From the NCBI GenBank assembly GCA_011322515.1, contig DRMS01000476.1, forward strand, positions 1 through 8,836: 8,836 nt of DNA, in the 5' to 3' direction. The stretch is from Leucothrix mucor. GTDB lineage: Bacteria > Pseudomonadota > Gammaproteobacteria > Thiotrichales > Thiotrichaceae. Positions within the stretch are counted from its first letter, which is position 1, and every line of letters begins with the position of its first letter. This document shows, piece by piece, positions 1 through 5,710 of this stretch. The translations under genes and the position numbers were made by a program. The notes under the pieces are model-generated. The model did not search any database. It saw nothing but the letters and a program-made list of their open reading frames with translations, and was not told the DNA's origin.

Positions 1-42
1 GGTTACGTTTTTTTGCAAGCAAAAAAATCTAACCCGACCTAC
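1..42. repeat. Palindromic repeat, cut by the left window edge
   Basis: The stretch can fold on itself. GGTTA (1-5) pairs with TAACC (30-34), a T-run (8-14) pairs with an A-run (21-27), and GC (15-16) pairs with GC (19-20) around a two-base centre. The right flank continues as CCGACCTAC, so the matching GTAGGTCGG is expected just outside the window. Repeats with a TAACCCGACCTAC arm are common dispersed palindromes in proteobacterial genomes. That identity is from memory and the left arm cannot be seen. Confidence 0.5.
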
Positions 43-56
43 AATTCCAGCCAAGC

Positions 57-87
57 AACTGTCCTATATTAAATTGATAGCCGCTAT
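57..87 (+). repeat. Diverged copy of the AACTGTCC...TTAAAYTGRTAGCC repeat family
   Basis: This stretch upstream of argJ starts AACTGTCC and continues TTAAATTGATAGCC, then GCTAT. It aligns with 4624-4656, with about six substitutions and a one- or two-base gap. Its TTAAATTGATAGC (69-81) is also an exact reverse complement of 4658-4670. Because it sits 54-84 bases before the argJ start, its TATATT (65-70) could act as a -10 element, though I see no convincing -35. Confidence 0.5.
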
Positions 88-125
88 GAAAAATAAGATG
101 ACTAATTCAAAGACAAGTGAAACAC

Positions 126-131
126 AAGGAG
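126..131 (+). promoter_or_regulatory. Ribosome binding site that fixes the argJ start
   Basis: AAGGAG stands 9 bases before the ATG at 141. An in-frame GTG at 117 would make the protein 8 residues longer, but this Shine-Dalgarno sequence would then lie inside the coding region and GTG 117 has no good site of its own. The ATG at 141 is therefore preferred. Confidence 0.8.
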
Positions 132-140
132 CCTCCTATT

Positions 141-1349
141 ATGCCTGTTAATCTTCAAGCCCCCACCTCGCTTCAAGCGGTTAAAGGCATCTCCCTATCT
201 GCTGTTGAAGCCAATATACGCTATAAAAATCGCAATGATCTAGTGCTAATTGAAATGGTCGAAGGCGGCACTGCGGCGGGAGTCTTTACCTTAAATAAAT
301 TTTGCGCTGCGCCTGTTATTGTCTGTAGAGAGCATTTAGCCTGCAATACACCAAGATATTTATTAATCAATGCGGGCAATGCCAATGCTGGAACAGGACA
401 AAAAGGCTTAGATAATGCCAAACAAACTTGTTCAATCTTAGCAGCAATGAGAAATATTAGCGCCGAAGAAGTGTTACCTTTTTCTACTGGCGTTATCGGA
501 GAGCAATTACCCACCCTCCCCTTTACCACACATTTACCCCAAGCTGTTGAACAACTTAAAGAAGATAACTGGTTATTAGCAGCACAAGGTATTATGACCA
601 CCGATACCCTTGCCAAAGGGGTTAGCCAACAAATCGAAATCGATGGCAAAACAATCACCATAACAGGCATAGCCAAAGGCTCTGGCATGATAGAGCCTAA
701 TATGGCAACACTACTTGCCTTTATTGCTTGTGATGCAAAAGTGGAGGCTAAATTATTACAACAGGTATTAAATGAAGCCGTTGCCGACTCTTTTAATGCC
801 ATTACGGTTGATGCTGATACTTCAACCAATGATTCGCTTATGCTATTAGCATCCGCCCAATCAGGCGTGGAAATCACGGCGGCTAATCGTGAACTTTTTC
901 AGCAAGCAATAAATATGGTCTGCCAACAATTAGCACAAGCAATTATCCGTGATGCAGAAGGTGCCACAAAGTTTGTCACCATTGAAGTAGAATCAGCCCC
1001 CGATAAACACTATGCGCGTGAAATTGCTTATACCGTAGCACGCTCTCCGCTGGTAAAAACCGCATTATTTGCCAGTGATCCTAATTGGGGACGTTTATTG
1101 GCCGCGATTGGGCGTAGTCAGGTTGAAGGTCTTGATGTGAGTAAAATTTCACTCTGGTTGGGAGAAACCCAACTGCTAGAAACAGGTGAGCCATTAGCCA
1201 GTTATAGCGAAGAGCAAGGTCAAGCTGAAATGGATAAAGAAGAAATTACCATTCGTATCGCACTGAATGTAGGCGATGCAACTGCACGTATCTGGACATC
1301 TGATTTATCACATGAATATGTCACTATTAACGCCGAGTATCGAAGCTAA
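141..1349 (+). CDS. argJ: Bifunctional glutamate N-acetyltransferase / amino-acid acetyltransferase ArgJ
   Basis: ArgJ moves the acetyl group from N-acetylornithine to glutamate, which recycles acetyl in arginine biosynthesis; many members also make N-acetylglutamate from acetyl-CoA. It is cytoplasmic. From ATG 141 the protein has 402 residues, the normal family length. The self-cleavage site is clear in GMIEPNMATLLAF: the bond between Ala189 and Thr190 is cut, and Thr190 becomes the N-terminal nucleophile of the beta chain. The STGVIGE segment (about 115-121) supplies the Thr-Gly pair of the oxyanion hole. DPNWGRLLAAIGRS (about 313-326) and the C-terminal NAEYRS ending are also typical. The gene stands alone, with no other arg gene in view. 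Its TAA stop coincides with the target triplet of a degenerate MITE end. I cannot tell from sequence whether it is mono- or bifunctional. Confidence 0.96.
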   Translation: MPVNLQAPTSLQAVKGISLSAVEANIRYKNRNDLVLIEMVEGGTAAGVFTLNKFCAAPVIVCREHLACNTPRYLLINAGNANAGTGQKGLDNAKQTCSILAAMRNISAEEVLPFSTGVIGEQLPTLPFTTHLPQAVEQLKEDNWLLAAQGIMTTDTLAKGVSQQIEIDGKTITITGIAKGSGMIEPNMATLLAFIACDAKVEAKLLQQVLNEAVADSFNAITVDADTSTNDSLMLLASAQSGVEITAANRELFQQAINMVCQQLAQAIIRDAEGATKFVTIEVESAPDKHYAREIAYTVARSPLVKTALFASDPNWGRLLAAIGRSQVEGLDVSKISLWLGETQLLETGEPLASYSEEQGQAEMDKEEITIRIALNVGDATARIWTSDLSHEYVTINAEYRS

Positions 1350-1372
1350 GAAACGAGCACGAAACAACGTCC
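1347..1372 (+). repeat. Degenerate terminal end of the 161-bp MITE, starting at the argJ stop codon
   Basis: Starting at the TAA stop of argJ, 23 of 26 bases match the left edge of the MITE at 2299-2324 (TAA, then RAACGWGCACGAAACAAC). After about 1372 the similarity fades. A possible right end, CACTTCC followed by TTA, lies at about 1532-1541, but the flanking triplets would not match. The TAA corresponds to the target triplet seen beside the intact copies. Confidence 0.55.
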
Positions 1373-1649
1373 TAAATTATTCTTACATTTCCCGCTTAAT
1401 TGAAAAAGAAGTGAGCCTTCAGACTCGTCACTCTTCCAATACCGCTGAATGAAGCGGATGAGATCGATGACTTACCTGTCAAGAAAAGTCGCCTCACCTA
1501 ATGGTATCGGCATTTGACAAATGCTAAAGCATCACTTCCTTATCCTTCTATAGCTTATCAGATAAATACTTCCCTGATAAAAGGAGTGAAAGCTTCAGCT
1601 TTTCAGTCATTAAGATGAAATTTAATAAATGAACATCTATAGCAAATTC
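1373..1649. other. Intergenic stretch between argJ and the DUF302 gene
   Basis: With the degenerate MITE end, this makes about 300 bases without a gene between convergent genes. Two small inverted repeats are visible: TTATCAG (1555-1561) with CTGATAA (1574-1580), and TGAAAGC (1587-1593) with GCTTTTCA (1598-1605) around a TTCA loop. Neither has a strong T-run on either strand, so they are only weak terminator candidates. No open frame here looks coding. Confidence 0.4.
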
Positions 1650-2120
1650 TCACTCTTTGGCAATCGCCACAGAAGTTAATTTATCCAACCCTTTAGTAAC
1701 TTTTGCAATCACCTTATGCTCTTTTAAATTATATCCAGCGGTCATAGCAACAGGGTTATGATAAGCAATAATTACCTTACCATCAGCATCTTTATACACC
1801 GCAACACGTAATGGCAAATCAAGTGCGACACTAATATCCTGCTTCATTAATACCGTACCGCCTTTGGGATTACCAAAAATAAGCACTTGTGCAGGATTCA
1901 TCTCCATTTTAGCCCCTTGTGCATTCTTTTTATGGTCAATCCGCGCAAAAATATCAAACCCTTTCTTTTTTACAATGGCTTCAAATTTATCCATTGTTTC
2001 GCCAACACTATAAGGACTGACTTTTTTAATCACATCATTTTTTGTCGTATCTTCTGCGGAGCCTGCAAAGACGGTGAGTGAAACTAGTGATAAGAGAATG
2101 ATAGAAAACAGGTTTTTCAT
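1650..2120 (-). CDS. Secreted DUF302 family protein
   Basis: The 156-residue protein starts with a classic signal peptide: MKN, then a hydrophobic run (about residues 4-18), then VFA-G, with likely cleavage after Ala19. Export to the periplasm is therefore expected. The rest matches the DUF302 fold (about residues 36-125): SPYSVGETMDKFEAIVKKKG, then FARIDH, PAQVLIFGNPKGGT, and DLPLRVAVY followed by an AYHNP segment. The biochemical role of DUF302 is not established, and nothing nearby suggests one. AAAGGA (2127-2132) is a good ribosome binding site 6 bases before the ATG. The gene stands alone, convergent with argJ and divergent from fur. Family assignment is confident; function is unknown. 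Confidence 0.88.
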   Translation of the reverse strand: MKNLFSIILLSLVSLTVFAGSAEDTTKNDVIKKVSPYSVGETMDKFEAIVKKKGFDIFARIDHKKNAQGAKMEMNPAQVLIFGNPKGGTVLMKQDISVALDLPLRVAVYKDADGKVIIAYHNPVAMTAGYNLKEHKVIAKVTKGLDKLTSVAIAKE

Positions 2121-2301
2121 TATTGATCCTTTTTATAGTAAATTAAGAAAATCTCGCTGGATATGTACGGTATAACGATCATTACAGATGCCCTCATCTT
2201 GAGTTCTTGCAAAGTAAAGAGAGAATCAAATGGAATGTATTGATTTTGTGCTACTATAATCAGAATAAACCCGCTAAGAATCCACTATGCTTGGTATTTA
2301 A
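2121..2301. other. Divergent intergenic region, left part, upstream of the DUF302 gene
   Basis: The minus-strand promoter of the DUF302 gene should lie here. A TACTATAA-like stretch stands just before its ribosome binding site, without a clear -35. On the plus strand a perfect TATAAT occurs at 2255-2260, but the -35 position at 17-18 bases spacing is poor (TGGAAT). It could serve fur through a long leader containing the MITE, which is a weak inference. I see no coding frame. Confidence 0.3.
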
Positions 2302-2462
2302 GGAACGTGCACGAAACAACTTCCCGATCTCTAACTTGCCTTTTTATCCCAGCTTGGATGATCTCATTCGTTGCGTAGAGTAACTATGCGCCTCATGAGT
2401 TCATCCAATCTGAAATAAAAATTCTACGTTAGAACTTCGGGAAGTTACTCCACGCACGTTCC
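2302..2462 (+). mobile_element. 161-bp palindromic MITE, copy 1
   Basis: The element runs from GGAACGTGCACG to CACGTTCC and is bordered on both sides by TAA (2299-2301 and 2463-2465), a likely 3-bp target duplication. Its ends form imperfect inverted repeats of about 26 bp (21 matches), ending in AACTTCCCGA. The inner halves also pair: TTGGATGATCTCAT against the complement of ATGAGTTCATCCAA. The whole element can thus fold into one long hairpin. It has no coding capacity. A second copy, also 161 bp and inverted, is at 7070-7230 with about 11 differences by eye. A TNA target duplicated as 3 bp is known for the IS1031 group of the IS5 family, so such a transposase could have moved it; this is inference. 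Confidence 0.85.
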
Positions 2463-2500
2463 TAACCAACAAGAGTTCCTTCAATCAATGCAATAGGAAT

Positions 2501-2574
2501 GCATGATTTCATAATGTTGGCAATGGCGCATGATACCCACCATCTGTCAAAGCCCATGCGCATGATCGCATGAT
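2501..2574 (+). repeat. Four GCATGAT heptamers upstream of fur
   Basis: GCATGAT occurs at 2501-2507, 2528-2534, 2560-2566 and 2568-2574, ending about 50 bases before the fur start. The last two form GCATGATCGCATGAT. The position is suitable for a regulatory site, but spacings are irregular (27, 32 and 8 bases) and I recognise no regulator. A CATAAT at 2591-2596 could be a -10 element for fur. Confidence 0.35.
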
Positions 2575-2622
2575 GCCTTGGAATTAAGCTCATAATTTGA
2601 CTGCTAACGTAGATAACCGCTT

Positions 2623-3033
2623 ATGAATAAAGATGATATAAAAAAAGCAGGGCTAAAAATAACACTGCCGCGCACCAAGATTCTAAAGATTCTGGAAACG
2701 GCTAACGACCGTCATATGGGCGCTGAGGATATTTATAACGTACTCACAGAAGAAGATGAAGGTGCGATTGCTTTAGCAACGGTATACCGTGTACTGACTC
2801 AATTTGAAGCAGCAGGTTTAGTCATTCGGCATAATTTTGCAAGTGGACAGGCTATTTTTGAACTTAATAATAGCGAGCATCATGATCATATGGTGTGTCT
2901 ACGCACAGGTAAAATTGTTGAGTTTCATGATGAAATTATTGAGCAACGACAACGTGAAATTGCCAAAGCGCATGGTTTTGAAATTAGTGATCATGCATTG
3001 ACGTTGTATGGCGAATTTGAAGATAAAATATGA
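2623..3033 (+). CDS. fur: Ferric uptake regulator Fur
   Basis: Fur is a cytoplasmic, iron-responsive repressor that dimerises and binds Fur boxes in promoters of iron-uptake genes. The 136-residue protein has an N-terminal winged helix with recognition helix ALATVYRVLTQFEAAGLV (about 50-67) and a C-terminal metal-binding dimerisation domain. Metal ligands known from Pseudomonas aeruginosa Fur are present: His86, Asp88, Glu107 and His124 at one site, Glu80, His89 and Glu100 with His31 at the other. HHDHMVC is followed by LRTG, so the second cysteine of the E. coli CxxC structural zinc motif is missing, as in Pseudomonas Fur. The start has a poor ribosome binding site, but the MNKDDIKKAGLKITLPR beginning fits the family. 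The stop overlaps ubiD by ATGA. I find no strong Fur box in front of the gene. Confidence 0.95.
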   Translation: MNKDDIKKAGLKITLPRTKILKILETANDRHMGAEDIYNVLTEEDEGAIALATVYRVLTQFEAAGLVIRHNFASGQAIFELNNSEHHDHMVCLRTGKIVEFHDEIIEQRQREIAKAHGFEISDHALTLYGEFEDKI

Positions 3034-4532
3034 AATATAAAGACCTGCGTGATTTTATTGCCCAGTTGGAAAAACAGGGTGAGCTAAAACGTATCAGCAT
3101 AGAAGTTGATCCTAATTTAGAAATGACGGAAATTTGCGACCGTGTATTGCGTGCAGAAGGACCTGCGCTCTTATTTGAAAACCCTAAAGGTTATTCCACT
3201 CCCGTATTAGCCAATCTATTTGGTACCCCTAAACGGGTTGCAATGGGAATGGGGGAGGATTCGGTAGAAGCATTACGCGAAGTCGGTCGTTTATTAGCGA
3301 TGCTAAAACAGCCCGAACCACCGAAAGGGATGAAAGATGCATGGAACGCCCTACCTGTGTTTCGCAAAGTGCTAGATATGGCGCCAAAAAAAGTGAAGCG
3401 TGCGGCCTGTCAGCAAGTCATTATCGAAAAAGAGGATGTTGATTTAGCTAAAATTCCCATTCAAACCTGTTGGCCTGGTGATGTTGCACCGCTGATTACA
3501 TGGGGATTAGTGGTTACCAAAGGACCGCATCAAAAGCGTCAGAATATTGGTATTTATCGCCAGCAAGTCATTGGCAAAAACCGTGTTATTATGCGCTGGC
3601 TATCACATCGCGGTGGTGCATTAGATTTTAAAGAATGGCAACAACAACATCCTAATGAACCTTTTCCTATCGCAGTTGCATTAGGTGCTGATCCCGCTAC
3701 TATTTTAGCCGCTGTCACCCCTATTCCAGACTCCTTATCAGAATATGCCTTTGCAGGATTATTGCGCGGTTCACGCTCTGAAGTCGTAAATTGCATTGAT
3801 AAAATGATTGATTTGCAAGTCCCCGCCTCAGGTGAATTTATTTTAGAAGGTTATATTTACCCTGACGATATGGCTCCCGAAGGACCTTATGGCGATCACA
3901 CAGGCTATTATAATGAAGTCGATGAATTCCCCGTTTTCACCATTGAGCGCATAACCCATCGCAAAGACCCGCTTTATCACAGCACCTACACAGGTCGTCC
4001 ACCTGATGAACCTGCCATTTTAGGCGTGGCATTAAATGAAGTTTTTATTCCCATACTGCAAAAGCAATTCCCCGAAATAGTTGATTTCTACTTACCCCCT
4101 GAAGGTTGCTCCTATCGCATGGCAGTGGTGAGTATGAAAAAACAGTATTCAGGACATGCGAAGCGCGTGATGCTTGGAGTATGGTCGTTTTTACGTCAAT
4201 TTATGTATACAAAATTCGTTATCGTCGTTGATGATGATGTTAACGCGCGTAACTGGCAAGACGTAATCTGGGCAATGACCACCCGCATGGATCCCGCCAG
4301 AGACACCACCATTATAGAAAACACCCCGATTGATTACCTAGACTTTGCCTCACCCGTATCAGGCTTAGGCTCTAAAATGGGCTTTGATGCCACCAATAAA
4401 TGGGAAGGCGAAACCACCCGCGAATGGGGCGTGCCGATTGTAATGGATGAGGATGTCAAAAAACGCGTTGATGGGATGTGGGATACACTTTTTAAAGAAG
4501 ATGTGGCTACCAACTTAAGGCGGGACAAGTAA
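3030..4532 (+). CDS. ubiD: 4-hydroxy-3-polyprenylbenzoate decarboxylase UbiD
   Basis: UbiD decarboxylates 4-hydroxy-3-polyprenylbenzoate in ubiquinone biosynthesis, using prenylated FMN made by UbiX, which is not in this window. The 500 residues match the usual length of about 490-500. Cofactor and metal residues known from E. coli UbiD are present: Asn172 in QNIGIYRQQ, Arg177, the RWLSHRGG segment (189-196) and Glu238 in SLSEYA. The segment APEGPYGDHTGYY (282-294) carries Glu284 and the proposed proton donor Asp289. The start overlaps the end of fur by 4 bp (ATGA), which suggests translational coupling within one transcript. The last nine residues (492-500, ending NLRRDK) and the first base of the stop are encoded by one arm of a dispersed repeat (4505-4530), so the native C-terminus has probably been replaced. 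That tail is away from the active-site motifs, and activity is probably kept. Confidence 0.96.
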   Translation: MKYKDLRDFIAQLEKQGELKRISIEVDPNLEMTEICDRVLRAEGPALLFENPKGYSTPVLANLFGTPKRVAMGMGEDSVEALREVGRLLAMLKQPEPPKGMKDAWNALPVFRKVLDMAPKKVKRAACQQVIIEKEDVDLAKIPIQTCWPGDVAPLITWGLVVTKGPHQKRQNIGIYRQQVIGKNRVIMRWLSHRGGALDFKEWQQQHPNEPFPIAVALGADPATILAAVTPIPDSLSEYAFAGLLRGSRSEVVNCIDKMIDLQVPASGEFILEGYIYPDDMAPEGPYGDHTGYYNEVDEFPVFTIERITHRKDPLYHSTYTGRPPDEPAILGVALNEVFIPILQKQFPEIVDFYLPPEGCSYRMAVVSMKKQYSGHAKRVMLGVWSFLRQFMYTKFVIVVDDDVNARNWQDVIWAMTTRMDPARDTTIIENTPIDYLDFASPVSGLGSKMGFDATNKWEGETTREWGVPIVMDEDVKKRVDGMWDTLFKEDVATNLRRDK

Positions 4533-4670
4533 AGTCATAGCAAACAACCCGCACCCTTTGACAAGCTCAGGGAACTAGCTTCCTGAGCTTGTCGAAGGGT
4601 GCGGGTGAATAGGCAGAAACATTAACTGTCCCGCCTTAAACTGGTAGCCTTGCTATAGCTATCAATTTAA
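4505..4670. repeat. Inverted-repeat cluster at the end of ubiD
   Basis: GGCTACCAACTTAAGGCGGG (start of the arm 4505-4530) is the near-perfect reverse complement of 4624-4649, which begins AACTGTCCCGCCTTAA and ends GGTAGCC. A third, shorter arm (4658-4670, GCTATCAATTTAA) pairs with 4636-4648 at 11 of 13 positions. A separate hairpin (4547-4606) is nested inside. The first arm lies within ubiD coding sequence. Related copies are at 57-87 and 6897-6912. No coding frame is present after the ubiD stop. Confidence 0.75.
4547..4606. repeat. Long hairpin of the CCCTTCGACAAGCTCAGGG repeat type
   Basis: ACCCGCACCCTTTGACAAGC and following bases (4547-4574) pair with 4580-4606 with one mismatch, one bulge and a loop of about 5 bases. 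The core matches the widespread proteobacterial intergenic palindrome CCCTTCGACAAGCTCAGGG. It stands 15 bases after the ubiD stop and between convergent genes, so it may end transcription from both sides or protect the ubiD mRNA 3' end. It lacks a T-run, so it is not a standard intrinsic terminator. Confidence 0.75.
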
Positions 4671-4701
4671 AATGAGATTGCTATTATGCCCCCTTGGCTA
4701 C

Positions 4702-4732
4702 AAAAAACAGTTATCTGCATCTTTGCGAGATA
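4702..4732 (-). terminator. Candidate intrinsic terminator of the restriction-modification unit
   Basis: Read on the minus strand just past the endonuclease stop, TATCT-C-GCA pairs with TGC-AGATA around an AAGA loop with one bulged C. After ACTG comes a run of six T (4702-4707). The stem is short and AT-rich, so strength is uncertain, but the position is right. Confidence 0.4.
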
Positions 4733-4735
4733 TCT

Positions 4736-5710
4736 TTATACAGAAAAATCCATTTGATATTGCTCTTCATCAATTTTATAAAAATCAACGGTTGTTCTTC
4801 CGTAATGTGTAATATCCTCTTTTTTAACAAAATCACCGTTTGAAAGACCTAATCTATTTCTAAAATACTCGCCCATTAAACTATTATTTGAAGGGGTATG
4901 TAATGCTTTTCCATTTTGTTGTGCTCGGGTAAAAACTAATATTTTTTTATCATCTGTTCTTACTGTGAAATGTTGCCCTATTGGAGGAAAAAAATCTGAT
5001 CTCCATATTTCTGACTGTAACGCAATATATGCTTGGTTTGGCTCTCTGCCTTCTCTTTGTCCCCAATTTAAACCGCTGGATTTATGAATTTCGCCATTTG
5101 ATTGCAACAGGGAGACAGTTTGTTTTTCTAAACCAATTGGAGCTTCATAGTCTGCATTTTCCTCTTCAATAATATCTCTATTTGATAGGGTCGCTTTTTG
5201 ACTGTTATAGAATGCAATATGTTCTTCAACTTCTTGATGTGTGCAATATATTGATTCACTAATGAGTGACTTATAATATTCATATGCACTATTTGGATCA
5301 CATTTGCTTGCAATCTCTCGCTGAGATTTCAGAACAAATGCCTGTTGAGAGTAGTTAGCAGAACCTGTATAAGCATCAATAGGATTGTTATTACTGAGCC
5401 AAGAATATAGCTTTGAATGCACTGGTGGATATTCTGCCAGATAACTGCATATGAAATTATCAGGATACTCACTTTCCATTAATTTTTTAAATGTCTGGTG
5501 ATTTGTCAGAGATAATCCATCTCTGCTTGTCATGCCTATTATTAGGTGTATTTTTGCATTGATTCGATTCTTTTTTAGTTGCTCTAAATGGTAAGAAGCC
5601 ATTACAGCAGAAGCATAGCCAGATATAATATATAACTCATCGGCGCCATCTTTTGCAGGCTTTAATAGTACTTTTGAAAAAAGATCACTTGATAGCAAGG
5701 CATGGCTCAT
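4736..5710 (-). CDS. Type II restriction endonuclease, NgoFVII/NgoAVII-like, phospholipase D fold
   Basis: This 324-residue protein is likely the nuclease of a restriction-modification unit. The N-terminal half has one phospholipase D motif: His98-Ser-Lys100 in PPVHSKLYSW, then GSANYS with Ser117 and Asn119, and Glu131 in SQREIA. A single motif implies that two subunits form one active site, as known for BfiI; such enzymes cut without metal ions. An acidic linker (about 178-190) leads to a C-terminal domain (about 213-324: LNWGQREGREPNQAYIAL, FFPPIGQHFTV, the LVFTRAQQNGKALHTPSNNS stretch, EYFRNRLGL) that resembles the B3-like DNA-reading domain of NgoFVII/NgoAVII enzymes. Those recognise GCSGC; the same target here is only a guess. 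The start overlaps the methyltransferase gene by 26 bp. DNA is visibly AT-richer than argJ or ubiD, which suggests transfer. The length appears complete and no key residue is missing. Confidence 0.85.
   Translation of the reverse strand: MSHALLSSDLFSKVLLKPAKDGADELYIISGYASAVMASYHLEQLKKNRINAKIHLIIGMTSRDGLSLTNHQTFKKLMESEYPDNFICSYLAEYPPVHSKLYSWLSNNNPIDAYTGSANYSQQAFVLKSQREIASKCDPNSAYEYYKSLISESIYCTHQEVEEHIAFYNSQKATLSNRDIIEEENADYEAPIGLEKQTVSLLQSNGEIHKSSGLNWGQREGREPNQAYIALQSEIWRSDFFPPIGQHFTVRTDDKKILVFTRAQQNGKALHTPSNNSLMGEYFRNRLGLSNGDFVKKEDITHYGRTTVDFYKIDEEQYQMDFSV

Noticed and set aside
221..877. 218-codon open frame on the minus strand
   Set aside because: It lies wholly inside argJ, its translation has low-complexity composition (rich in Ser, Ala, Ile, Thr), and it matches no family I know; it is a shadow of argJ.
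2163..2175. GTACGGTATAAC, resembling the GTACGGAATAAC end of MITE copy 2
   Set aside because: Only about a dozen bases match and neither the terminal GGAACG nor the inner element is present; chance cannot be excluded.
2501..2516. Fur box before fur (CATGATTTCATAAT)
   Set aside because: Only two loose hexamer matches, far from the 19-bp consensus; autoregulation cannot be supported from this.
4981..5313. Small open frames on both strands (4981-5172 +, 5128-5313 -) inside the endonuclease gene
   Set aside because: Both overlap the well-supported nuclease reading frame, lack ribosome binding sites and show no recognisable motif.
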